64,000 bases of DNA, from positions 123,939 through 187,938 of the forward strand of contig NW_027488955.1 of the NCBI RefSeq assembly GCF_050948215.1, in the 5' to 3' direction. Below, piece by piece: positions 1-14,600 of the stretch. This stretch comes from Halictus rubicundus. Taxonomy: Eukaryota; Arthropoda; Insecta; Hymenoptera; Halictidae. The position numbers and the translations under genes were made by a program. The notes below the pieces were generated by a model. That model was not told the DNA's origin. It did not search any database and saw only the letters and a program-made list of their open reading frames with translations. The first letter of the stretch is position 1. Each line of letters starts with the position of its first letter.

Positions 1-3000
1 GATAGGATAGGATAGAGGATAGGATATGATAGAGGATAGGATAGGATAGAGGATAGGATAGGATAGAGGATAGGATAGGAAAGAGGATAGGATAAGTTAG
101 AGGATATGATAGGATAGAGGATTGGATAGGATAGAGGATAGGATATGATAGAGGATAGGATAGGATAGAGGATAGGATAGGATAGAGGATAGGATAGGAA
201 AGAGGATAGGATAAGTTAGAGGATATGATAGGATAGAGGATAGGATAGGACAGAGGATAGGATAGGATAGAGGATAGGATAGGATAGAGGATAGGATATG
301 ATAGAGGATAGGATAGGATAGAGGATAGGATAGGATAGAGGATAGGATAGGATAGAGGATAGGATAAGATAGAGGATATGATAGGATAGAGGATAGGATA
401 GGATAGAGGATAGGATAGGATAGAGGATGGGATAGGATAGAGGATAGGATACGATAGAGGATAGGATAGGATAGGATAGTGGGTAGCATAGGATAGAGGA
501 TAGGATAGGATAGAGGACAGGATATGACAGAGGATAGGATAGGATAGTGGATAGGATAGGATAGAGGATAGGATAGGATAGAGGATATTATAAGATAGAG
601 GATATGATAGGATAGACGATAGGATATGATAGAAGATAGGATAGGATCGAGGATAGGATAGGACAGAGGATAGGATAGGATAGAGGATAGGATAGTATAT
701 AGGATAGGATAGAGGATAGGATAAGATAGAGGATAGGATAGGATAGAGGATAGAGGATAGGATAGGATAGAGGATAGGATAGGATAGAGGATAGGATAGG
801 ATAGAGGATAGGATAGGATAGAGGATAGGATAGGATAGAGGATAGGATAAGATAGAGGATAGGATAGGATAGAGGATAGGATAGGATAGAGGATAGGATA
901 CGATAGAGGTTACGAATGGATAGGATAGAGGGTAGGATAGGATAGAGGATAGGATAGGATAGAGGATAGGATAGGATAGAGGATAGGATATGATAGAGGA
1001 TAGGATAGGATAGAGGATAGGATAGGATAGAGGATAGGATAGGAAAGAGGATACGAATGGATAGGATAGAGGGTAGGATAGGATAGAGGGTAGGATAGGA
1101 TAGAGGATAGGATAGGATAGAGGATAGGATATGATAGAGGATAGGATAGGACAGAGGATAGGATAGGATAGAGGATAGGATAGGAAAGAGGATAGGATAA
1201 GTTAGAGGATACGATAGGATAGAGGATAGGATAATATAGAGGATAGAATAGGATAGAGGATAGGATAGGATAGAGGATTGGATAGGATAGAGGATAGGAT
1301 ATGATAGAGGATAGGATAGAGGATAGGATAGGATAGATGATAGGATAGGATAGAGGATAGGATAAGATAGAGGATAGGATAGGATAGAGGATAGGATAGG
1401 ATAGAGGATACGATAGGATAGGATAGAGGATACGATAGGATAGGATAGAGGATAGGATAGGATAGAGGATTGGATAGGATAGAGGATAGGATATGATAGA
1501 GGATAGGATAGGATAGAGGATAGGATAGGATAGAGGATAGGATATGATAGAGGACAGTATAGGATAGAGGTTACGATCTTATAGAAAATAGGATATTATA
1601 GAGGAAAGTATTGGATAGTGGAAAGGATAGGATAGAGGATAGGATAGGGGATTGTATAGGAAAGAGGATAGGAGACGAAAGAGGATAGGATTGGATAGGA
1701 TAGTGGGTAGGATAGGATAGAGGATAGGATAGGATAGAGAATAGGATAGGATAGAGGATAGGAAAGAGGATAGGATATGATAGAGGATCGGATAGGATAG
1801 AGGATTGGATAGGATAGAGGATAGGATAGGATAGAGGATACGATAGGATAGGGTAGAGGATAGGATAGGATAGAGGATAGGATAGGATAGAGGATAGGAT
1901 AGGACAGAGGATAGGATATGATAGAGGATAGGATAGGATACAGGATAGGATAGGATAGAGGATAGGATAGGATAGAGGATAGGATAAGATAGAGGATATG
2001 ATAGGATAGAGGATAGGATAGGATAGAGGATAGGATAGGATAGAGGATGGGATAGGATAGAGGATAGGATACGATAGAGGATAGGATAGGATAGGATAGT
2101 GGGTAGCATAGGATAGAGGATAGGATTGGATAGAGGATAGGATAGGATAGAGGATAGGATAGGACAGAGGATAGGATATGATAGAGGATAGGATAGGATA
2201 CAGGATAGGATAGGATAGAGGATAGGATAGGATAGTGGATAGGATAGGATAGAGGATAGGATAGGATAGATGATATTATAAGATAGAGGATATGATAGGA
2301 TAGACGATAGGATATGATAGAAGATAGGATAGGATCGAGGATAGGATAGGACAGAGGATAGGATAGGATAGAGGATAGGATAGTATATAGGATAGGATAG
2401 AAGATAGGATAAGATAGAGGATAGGATAGGATAGAGGATAGGACAGGATAGAGGATAGGATACGATAGAGGATACGAATGGATAGGATAGAGGGTAGGAT
2501 AGGATAGAGGATAGGATAGGATAGAGGATAATATATGATAGAGGATAGGAGAGGATAGAGGATAGGAGAGGATAGATGATAGGATAGGATAGAGGATAGG
2601 ATAGGATAGAGGATAGGATAGGATAGAGGATAGGATAGGATAGAGGATAGGATACGATAGAGGTTACGAATGGATAGGATAGAGGGTAGGATAGGATAGA
2701 GGATAGGATAGGATAGAGGATAGGATAGGATAGAGGATAGGATATGATAGAGGATAGGATAGGATAGAGGATAGGATAGGATAGAGGATAGGATAGGAAA
2801 GAGGATAGGATAAGTTAGAGGATATGATAGGATAGAGGAATGGATAGGATAGAGGATAGGATATGATAGAGGATACGTAAGGATAGGATAGGGGATAGGA
2901 TAGGATAGAGGATAGGATAGGAAAGAGGATAGGATAAGTTAGAGGATATGATAGGATAGAGGATTGGATAGGATAGAGGATAGGATAGGATAGGATAGAG

Positions 3001-5807
3001 GATAGGATAGGATAGAGAATAGGATAAGTTAGAGGATATGGTAGGATAGAGGATAGGATAGGATAGAGGATAGGATAGGATAGAGGATACGATAGGATAG
3101 GATGAAGGATAGAGGATAGGATAGGATAGAGGATAGGATAGGATAGAGGATAGGATAGGATAGAGGATAGGATAGGATAGAGGATAGGATAGGATAGAGG
3201 ATAGGATAGGATAGAGGATAGGATAGGATAGAGGATAGGATAGGATAGAGGATGGGATAGGATAGAGGATAGGATAGGATAGAGGATTGGATACGATAGA
3301 GGATACGAATGGATAGGATAGAGGGTAGGATAGGATAGAGGATAGGATAGGATAGAGGATAGGATATGATAGAGGATAGGATAGGATAGAGGATAGGATA
3401 AGATAGAGGATAGGATAGGATAGAGGATAGGATAGGGTGGGGGATAGGATACGATAGAGGATACGAATGGATAGGATAGAGCATAGGATACGATAGAGGA
3501 TAGGATAGGGGATTGGATAGGATAGAGGATAGGATAGGATAGAGGATAGGATAGGATAGAGGATAGGATACGATAGAGGATACGAATGGATAGGATAGAG
3601 CATAGGATACGATAGAGGATAGGATAGGGGATTGGATAGGATAGAGGATAGGATAGGATAAAGGATAGGATATGATAGAGGATAGGAGAGGATAGAGGTT
3701 AGGACAGGATAGATGATAGGATAGGATAGAGGATAGGATAAGATAGAGGATAGGATTGGATAGAGGATAGGATAGGATAGAGGATAGGATACGATAGAGG
3801 ATACGAAAGGATAGGATAGAGGGTAGGATAGGATAGATAGTAGGATAGGATAGAGGATTGGATAGGATAGAGGATAGGATATGATAGAGGATAGGATAGG
3901 ATAGAGGATAGGATAGGATAGAGGATAGGATAGGAAAGAGGATAGGATAAGTTAGAGGATAGGATAAGTTAGAGGATATGATAGGATAGAGGATTGGATA
4001 GGATAGAGGATAGGATAGGATAGGATAGAGGATAGGATAGGATAGAGAATAGGATAAGTTAGAGGATATGGTAGGATAGAGGATAGGATAGGATAGAGGA
4101 TAGGATAGGATAGAGGATACGATAGGATAGGATAGAGGATACGATAGGATAGGATGAAGGATAGAGGATAGGATAGGATAGAGGATAGGATAGGATAGAG
4201 GATAGGATAGGATAGAGGATAGGATAGGATAGAGGATAGGATAGGATAGAGGATAGGATAGGATAGAGGATGGGATAGGATAGAGGATAGGATAGGATAG
4301 AGGATTGGATACGATAGAGGATACGAAAGGATAGGATAGAGGGTAGGATAGGATAGATAGTAGGATAGGATAGAGGATTGGATAGGATAGAGGATAGGAT
4401 ATGATAGAGGATAGGATAGGATAGAGGATAGGATAGGATAGAGGATAGGATAGGAAAGAGGATAGGATAAGTTAGAGGATATGATAGGATAGAGGATAGG
4501 ATAGGATAGAGGATAGGATAGGATAGAGGATAGGATAGGATAGAGGATAGGCTATGATAGAGGATAGGATAGGATAGAGGATAGGATAGGATAGAGGATA
4601 GGATAGGATAGAGGATAGGATAGGATAGAGGATAGGATAGGATAGAGGATAGGATAGAGGAAAAGATAGGATAGAGGATTGGATAGGATAGAGGATAGGA
4701 TATGATAGAGGATACGATAGGATAGGATAGAGGACAGGATAGGATAGATGATAGGATAGGATAGAGGATAGGATAAGATAGAGGATAGGATAGGATAGAG
4801 GATAGGATAGGATAGAGGATATTATAAGATAGAGGATATGATAGGATAGACGATAGGATATTATAGAAGATAGGATAGGATCGAGGATAGGATACGACAG
4901 AGGATAGGATAGGATAGAGGATAGGATAGTATATAGGATAGGATAGAGGATAGGATAAGATAGAGGATAAGATAGGATAGAGGATAGGACAGGATAGAGG
5001 ATAGGATACGATAGAGGATACGAATGGATAGGATAGAGGGTAGGATAGGATAGAGGATAGGATAGGATAGAGGATAGGATAGGATAGAGGATAAGATATG
5101 ATAGAGGATAGGATAGGATAGAGGATAGGATAGGATAGAGGATAGGATAGGATAGAGGATAGGATAGGAAAGAGGATAGGATAAGTTAGAGGATATGATA
5201 GGATAGAGGATAGGATAGGACAGAGGATAGGATAGGATAGAGGATAGGATAGGATAGAGGATAGGATATGATAGAGGATAGGATAGGATAGAGGATAGGA
5301 TAGGATAGAGGATAGGATAGGATAGAGGATAGGATAAGATAGAGGATATGATAGGATAGAGGATAGGATAGTATAGAGGATAGGATAGGATAGAGGATGG
5401 GATAGGATAGAGGATAGGATACGATAGAGGATAGGATAGGATAGGATAGTGGGTAGCATAGGATAGAGGATAGGATAGGATAGAGGACAGGATATGACAG
5501 AGGATAGGATAGGATAGTGGATAGGATAGGATAGAGGATAGGATAGGATAGAGGATATTATAAGATAGAGGATATGATAGGATAGACGATAGGATATGAT
5601 AGAAGATAGGATAGGATCGAGGATAGGATAGGACAGAGGATAGGATAGGATAGAGGATAGGATAGGATAGAGGATAGGATATGATAGAGGATAGGATAGG
5701 ATAGAGGATAGGATAGGATAGAGGATAGGATAGGATAGAGGATAGGATAAGATAGAGGATATGATAGGATAGAGGATAGGATAGGATAGAGGATAGGATA
5801 GGATAGA

Positions 5808-8663
5808 GGATGGGATAGGATAGAGGATAGGATACGATAGAGGATAGGATAGGATAGGATAGTGGGTAGCATAGGATAGAGGATAGGATAGGATAGAGGA
5901 CAGGATATGACAGAGGATAGGATAGGATAGTGGATAGGATAGGATAGAGGATAGGATAGGATAGAGGATATTATAAGATAGAGGATATGATAGGATAGAC
6001 GATAGGATATGATAGAAGATAGGATAGGATCGAGGATAGGATAGGACAGAGGATAGGATAGGATAGAGGATAGGATAGTATATAGGATAGGATAGAGGAT
6101 AGGATAAGATAGAGGATAGGATAGGATAGAGGATAGAGGATAGGATAGGATAGAGGATAGGATAGGATAGAGGATAGGATAGGATAGAGGATAGGATAGG
6201 ATAGAGGATAGGATATGATAGAGGATAGGATAGGATAGAGGATAGGATAGGATAGAGGATAGGATAGGAAAGAGGATACGAATGGATAGGATAGAGGGTA
6301 GGATAGGATAGAGGGTAGGATAGGATAGAGGATAGGATAGGATAGAGGATAGGATATGATAGAGGATAGGATAGGACAGAGGATAGGATAGGATAGAGGA
6401 TAGGATAGGAAAGAGGATAGGATAAGTTAGAGGATACGATAGGATAGAGGATAGGATAATATAGAGGATAGAATAGGATAGAGGATAGGATAGGATAGAG
6501 GATTGGATAGGATAGAGGATAGGATATGATAGAGGATAGGATAGAGGATAGGATAGGATAGATGATAGGATAGGATAGAGGATAGGATAGGATAGAGGAT
6601 AGGATAAGATAGAGGATATGATAGGATAGAGGATAGGATAGGATAGAGGATAGGATAGGATAGAGGATGGGATAGGATAGAGGATAGGATACGATAGAGG
6701 ATAGGATAGGATAGGATAGTGGGTAGCATAGGATAGAGGATAGGATAGGATAGAGGACAGGATATGACAGAGGATAGGATAGGATAGTGGATAGGATAGG
6801 ATAGAGGATAGGATAGGATAGAGGATATTATAAGATAGAGGATATGATAGGATAGACGATAGGATAGGATAGAGGATAGGATAGGATAGAGGATTGGATA
6901 GGATAGAGGATAGGATATGATAGAGGATAGGATAGGATAGAGGATAGGATAGGATAGAGGATAGGATAGGATAGAGGATAGGATAGGATAGAGGATAGGA
7001 TAGGATAGAGGATAGGATAGGATAGAGGATAGGATAAGATAGAGGATAGGATAGGATAGAGGATAGGATAGGATAGAGGATAGGATACGATAGAGGTTAC
7101 GAATGGATAGGATAGAGGGTAGGATAGGATAGAGGATAGGATAGGATAGAGGATAGGATAGGATAGAGGATAGGATATGATAGAGGATAGGATAGGATAG
7201 AGGATAGGATAGGATAGAGGATAGGATAGGATAGAGGATGGGATAGGATAGAGGATAGGATACGATAGAGGATAGGATAGGATAGGATAGTGGGTAGCAT
7301 AGGATAGAGGATAGGATAGGATAGAGGACAGGATATGACAGAGGATAGGATAGGATAGTGGATAGGATAGGATAGAGGATAGGATAGGATAGAGGATATT
7401 ATAAGATAGAGGATATGATAGGATAGACGATAGGATATGATAGAAGATAGGATAGGATCGAGGATAGGATAGGACAGAGGATAGGATAGGATAGAGGATA
7501 GGATAGTATATAGGATAGGATAGAGGATAGGATAAGATAGAGGATAGGATAGGATAGAGGATAGAGGATAGGATAGGATAGAGGATAGGATAGGATAGAG
7601 GATAGGATAGGATAGAGGATAGGATAGGATAGAGGATAGGATATGATAGAGGATAGGATAGGATAGAGGATAGGATAGGATAGAGGATAGGATAGGAAAG
7701 AGGATACGAATGGATAGGATAGAGGGTAGGATAGGATAGAGGGTAGGATAGGATAGAGGATAGGATAGGATAGAGGATAGGATATGATAGAGGATAGGAT
7801 AGGACAGAGGATAGGATAGGATAGAGGATAGGATAGGAAAGAGGATAGGATAAGTTAGAGGATACGATAGGATAGAGGATAGGATAATATAGAGGATAGA
7901 ATAGGATAGAGGATAGGATAGGATAGAGGATTGGATAGGATAGAGGATAGGATATGATAGAGGATAGGATAGAGGATAGGATAGGATAGATGATAGGATA
8001 GGATAGAGGATAGGATAGGATAGAGGATAGGATAAGATAGAGGATATGATAGGATAGAGGATAGGATAGGATAGAGGATAGGATAGGATAGAGGATGGGA
8101 TAGGATAGAGGATAGGATACGATAGAGGATAGGATAGGATAGGATAGTGGGTAGCATAGGATAGAGGATAGGATAGGATAGAGGACAGGATATGACAGAG
8201 GATAGGATAGGATAGTGGATAGGATAGGATAGAGGATAGGATAGGATAGAGGATATTATAAGATAGAGGATATGATAGGATAGACGATAGGATAGGATAG
8301 AGGATAGGATAGGATAGAGGATTGGATAGGATAGAGGATAGGATATGATAGAGGATAGGATAGGATAGAGGATAGGATAGGATAGAGGATAGGATAGGAT
8401 AGAGGATAGGATAGGATAGAGGATAGGATAGGATAGAGGATAGGATAGGATAGAGGATAGGATAAGATAGAGGATAGGATAGGATAGAGGATAGGATAGG
8501 ATAGAGGATAGGATACGATAGAGGTTACGAATGGATAGGATAGAGGGTAGGATAGGATAGAGGATAGGATAGGATAGAGGATAGGATAGGATAGAGGATA
8601 GGATATGATAGAGGATAGGATAGGATAGAGGATAGGATAGGATAGAGGATAGGATAGGATAGA
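5808..8663. repeat. 1428-bp tandem duplication inside the satellite
   Basis: Two adjacent copies, about 5808-7235 and 7236-8663, have the same order of variant monomers at a constant offset of 1428 bp, which is 84 monomers of 17 bp. Marker pairs: GAGGACAGGATATGACAG at 5896/7324 and 6753/8181, and GAGGTTACGAATGG at 7093/8521. The copies diverge just after 8660, where the right copy continues with GGAAAGAGG and the left with GAGGATGGG. No base difference was noticed between the copies by eye, which indicates recent unequal exchange. Boundaries are accurate to roughly one or two monomers. Confidence 0.85.
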
Positions 8664-11600
8664 GGATAGGATAGGAAAGAGGATAGGATAAGTTAGAGGA
8701 TATGATAGGATAGAGGATTGGATAGGATAGAGGATAGGATATGATAGAGGATAGGATAGGATAGAGGATAGGATAGGATAGAGGATAGGAAAGGAAAGAG
8801 GATAGGATAAGTTAGAGGATATGATAGGATAGAGGATAGGATAGGATAGAGGATAGGATAGGATAGAGGATAGGATAGGATAGAGGATAGGATAGGATAG
8901 AGGATAGGATAGGATAGAGGATAGGATACGATAGAGGATAGGATAGGATAGAGGATAGGATACGATAGAGGATACGAATGGATAGGATAGAGGGTAGGAT
9001 AGGATAGAGGATAGGATAGGATAGAGGATAGGATAGGATAGAGGATATGATATGATAGAGGATAGGATAGGATAGAGGATAGGATAGGATAGAGGATAGG
9101 ATATGATAGAGGATAGGATAGGATAGAGAATAGGATAGGATAGAGGATAGGATAGGAAAGAGGATAGGATAAGTTAGAGGATATGATAGGATAGAGGATT
9201 GGATAGGATAGAGGATAGGATATGATAGAGGATAGGATAGGATAGAGGATAGGATAGGATAGAGGATAGGATAGGAAAGAGGATAGGATAAGTTAGAGGA
9301 TATGATGGGATAGAGGATAGGATAGGATAGAGGATAGGATAGGATAGAGGATAGGATAGGATAGAGGATAGGATAGGATAGAGGATAGGATAGGATAGAG
9401 GATAGGATAGGATAGAGGATAGGATAAGATAGAGGATAGGATAGGATAGAGGATAGGATAGGGTGGGGGATAGGATACGATAGAGGATACGAATGGATAG
9501 GATAGAGCATAGGATACGATAGAGGATAGGATAGGGGATTGGATAGGATAGAGGATAGGATAGGATAGAGGATAGGATAGGATAGAGGATAGGATACGAT
9601 AGAGGATAGGATAGGGGATTGGATAGGATAGAGGATAGGATAGGATAGAGGATAGGATATGATAGAGGATAGGAGAGGATAGAGGATAGGACAGGATAGA
9701 TGATAGGATAGGATAGAGGATAGGATAAGATAGAGGATAGGATTGGATAGAGGATAGGATAGGATAGAGGATAGGATACGATAGAGGATACGAAAGGATA
9801 GGATAGAGGGTAGGATAGGATAGATAGTAGGATAGGATAGAGGATTGGATAGGATAGAGGATAGGATATGATAGAGGATAGGATAGGATAGAGGATAGGA
9901 TAGGATAGAGGATAGGATAGGAAAGAGGATAGGATAAGTTAGAGGATAGGATAAGTTAGAGGATATGATAGGATAGAGGATTGGATAGGATAGAGGATAG
10001 GATAGGATAGGATAGAGGATAGGATAGGATAGAGAATAGGATAAGTTAGAGGATATGGTAGGATAGAGGATAGGATAGGATAGAGGATAGGATAGGATAG
10101 AGGATACGATAGGATAGGATAGAGGATACGATAGGATAGGATGAAGGATAGAGGATAGGATAGGATAGAGGATAGGATAGGATAGAGGATAGGATAGGAT
10201 AGAGGATAGGATAGGATAGAGGATAGGATAGGATAGAGGATAGGATAGGATAGAGGATGGGATAGGATAGAGGATAGGATAGGATAGAGGATTGGATACG
10301 ATAGAGGATACGAAAGGATAGGATAGAGGGTAGGATAGGATAGATAGTAGGATAGGATAGAGGATTGGATAGGATAGAGGATAGGATATGATAGAGGATA
10401 GGATAGGATAGAGGATAGGATAGGATAGAGGATAGGATAGGAAAGAGGATAGGATAAGTTAGAGGATATGATAGGATAGAGGATAGGATAGGATAGAGGA
10501 TAGGATAGGATAGAGGATAGGATAGGATAGAGGATAAGATATGATAGAGGATAGGATAGGATAGAGGATAGGATAGGATAGAGGATAGGATATGATAGGG
10601 GATAGGATAGGATAGAGGATAGGATAGGATAGAGGATAGGATAGGAAAGAGGATAGGATAAGTTAGAGGATATGATAGGATAGAGGATTGGATAGGATAG
10701 AGGATAGGATATGATAGAGGATAGGATAGGATAGAGGATAGGATAGGATAGAGGATAGGATAGGAAAGAGGACAGGATAAGTTAGAGGATATGATAGGAT
10801 AGAGGATAGGATAGGATAGAGGATAGGATAGGATAGAGGATAGGATAGGATAGAGGATAGGATAGGATAGAGGATAGGATAGGATAGAGGATAGGATACG
10901 ATAGAGGATACGAATGGATAGGATAGAGGATAGGATAGGATAGAGGATAGGATAGGATAGAGGATATGATATGATAGAGGATAGGATAGGATAGAGGATA
11001 GGATAGGATAGAGGATAGGATATGATAGAGGATAGGATAGGATAGAGAATAGGATAGGATAGAGGATAGGATAGGAAAGAGGATAGGATAAGTTAGAGGA
11101 TATGATAGGATAGAGGATTGGATAGGATAGAGGATAGGATATGATAGAGGATAGGATAGGATAGAGGATAGGATAGGATAGAGGATAGGATAGGAAAGAG
11201 GATAGGATAAGTTAGAGGATATGATGGGATAGAGGATAGGATAGGATAGAGGATAGGATAGGATAGAGGATAGGATAGGATAGAGGATAGGATAGGATAG
11301 AGGATAGGATAGGATAGAGGATAGGATAGGATAGAGGATAGGATAGGATAGAGGATAGGATAGGATAGAGGATAGGATAAGATAGAGGATAGGATAGGAT
11401 AGAGGATAGGATAGGGTGGGGGATAGGATACGATAGAGGATACGAATGGATAGGATAGAGCATAGGATACGATAGAGGATAGGATAGGGGATTGGATAGG
11501 ATAGAGGATAGGATAGGATAGAGGATTGGATACGATAGAGGATACGAATGGATAGGATAGAGGGTAGGATAGGATAGAGGATAGGATAGGATAGAGGATA

Positions 11601-14600
11601 GGATATGATAGAGGATAGGATAGGATAGAGGATAGGATAAGATAGAGGATAGGATAGGATAGAGGATAGGATAGGGTGGGGGATAGGATACGATAGAGGA
11701 TACGAATGGATAGGATAGAGCATAGGATACGATAGAGGATAGGATAGGGGATTGGATAGGATAGAGGATAGGATAGGATAGAGGATAGGATAGGATAGAG
11801 GATAGGATACGATAGAGGATACGAATGGATAGGATAGAGCATAGGATACGATAGAGGATAGGATAGGGGATTGGATAGGATAGAGGATAGGATAGGATAG
11901 AGGATAGGATATGATAGAGGATAGGAGAGGATAGAGGATAGGACAGGATAGATGATAGGATAGGATAGAGGATAGGATAAGATAGAGGATAGGATTGGAT
12001 AGAGGATAGGATAGGATAGAGGATAGGATACGATAGAGGATACGAAAGGATAGGATAGAGGGTAGGATAGGATAGATAGTAGGATAGGATAGAGGATTGG
12101 ATAGGATAGAGGATAGGATATGATAGAGGATAGGATAGGATAGAGGATAGGATAGGATAGAGGATAGGATAGGAAAGAGGATAGGATAAGTTAGAGGATA
12201 GGATAAGTTAGAGGATATGATAGGATAGAGGATTGGATAGGATAGAGGATAGGATAGGATAGAGGATACGATAGGATAGGATAGAGGATACGATAGGATA
12301 GGATGAAGGATAGAGGATAGGATAGGATAGAGGATAGGATAGGATAGAGGATAGGATAGGATAGAGGATAGGATAGGATAGAGGATAGGATAGGATAGAG
12401 GATAGGATAGGATAGAGGATAGGATAGGATAGAGGATAGGATAGGATAGAGGATGGGATAGGATAGAGGATAGGATAGGATAGAGGATTGGATACGATAG
12501 AGGATACGAAAGGATAGGATAGAGGGTAGGATAGGATAGATAGTAGGATAGGATAGAGGATTGGATAGGATAGAGGATAGGATATGATAGAGGATAGGAT
12601 AGGATAGAGGATAGGATAGGATAGAGGATAGGATAGGAAAGAGGATAGGATAAGTTAGAGGATATGATAGGATAGAGGATAGGATAGGATAGAGGATAGG
12701 ATAGGATAGAGGATAGGATAGGATAGAGGATAGGCTATGATAGAGGATAGGATAGGATAGAGGATAGGATAGGATAGAGGATAGGATAGGATAGAGGATA
12801 GGATAGGATAGAGGATAGGATAGGATAGAGGATATTATAAGATAGAGGATATGATAGGATAGACGATAGGATATTATAGAAGATAGGATAGGATCGAGGA
12901 TAGGATACGACAGAGGATAGGATAGGATAGAGGATAGGATAGTATATAGGATAGGATAGAGGATAGGATAAGATAGAGGATAAGATAGGATAGAGGATAG
13001 GACAGGATAGAGGATAGGATACGATAGAGGATACGAATGGATAGGATAGAGGGTAGGATAGGATAGAGGATAGGATAGGATAGAGGATAGGATAGGATAG
13101 AGGATAAGATATGATAGAGGATAGGATAGGATAGAGGATAGGATAGGATAGAGGATAGGATATGATAGGGGATAGGATAGGATAGAGGATAGGATAGGAT
13201 AGAGGATAGGATAGGAAAGAGGATAGGATAAGTAAGAGGATATGATAGGATAGAGGATTGGATAGGATAGAGGATAGGATATGATAGAGGATAGGATAGG
13301 ATAGAGGATAGGATAGGATAGAGGATAGGATAGGATAGAGGATAGGATAGGATAGAGGATAGGATAGGATAGAGGATAGGATACGATAGAGGATACGAAT
13401 GGATAGGATAGAGGGTAGGATAGGATAGAGGATAGGATAGGATAGAGGATAGGATAGGATAGAGGATAAGATATGATAGAGGATAGGATAGGATAGAGGA
13501 TAGGATAGGATAGAGGATAGGATATGATAGAGGATAGGATAGGATAGAGAATAGGATAGGATAGAGGATAGGATAGGAAAGAGGATAGGATAAGTTAGAG
13601 GATATGATAGGATAGAGGATTGGATAGGATAGAGGATAGGATATGATAGAGGATAGGATAGGATAGAGGATAGGATAGGATAGAGGATAGGATAGGAAAG
13701 AGGATAGGATAAGTTAGAGGATATGATGGGATAGAGGATAGGATAGGATAGAGGATAGGATAGGATAGAGGATAGGATAGGATAGAGGATAGGATAGGAA
13801 AGAGGATAGGATAAGTTAGAGGATATGATGGGATAGAGGATAGGATATGATAGAGGATAGGATAGGATAGAGGATAGGATAGGATAGAGGATAGGATAGG
13901 AAAGAGGACAGGATAAGTTAGAGGATATGATAGGATAGAGGATAGGATAGGATAGAGGATAGGATAGGATAGAGGATAGGATAGGATAGAGGATAGGATA
14001 GGATAGAGGATAGGATACGATAGAGGATACGAATGGATAGGATAGAGGGTAGGATAGGATAGAGGATAGGATAGGATAGAGGATAGGATAGGATAGAGGA
14101 TAAGATATGATAGAGGATAGGATAGGATAGAGGATAGGATAGGATAGAGGATAGGATATGATAGAGGATAGGATAGGATAGAGAATAGGATAGGATAGAG
14201 GATAGGATAGGAAAGAGGATAGGATAAGTTAGAGGATATGATAGGATAGAGGATTGGATAGGATAGAGGATAGGATATGATAGAGGATAGGATAGGATAG
14301 AGGATAGGATAGGATAGAGGATAGGATAGGAAAGAGGATAGGATAAGTTAGAGGATATGATGGGATAGAGGATAGGATAGGATAGAGGATAGGATAGGAT
14401 AGAGGATAGGATAGGATAGAGGATAGGATAGGATAGAGGATAGGATAGGATAGAGGATAGGATAGGATAGAGGATAGGATAGGATAGAGGATAGGATAAG
14501 ATAGAGGATAGGATAGGATAGAGGATAGGATAGGGTGGGGGATAGGATACGATAGAGGATACGAATGGATAGGATAGAGCATAGGATACGATAGAGGATA

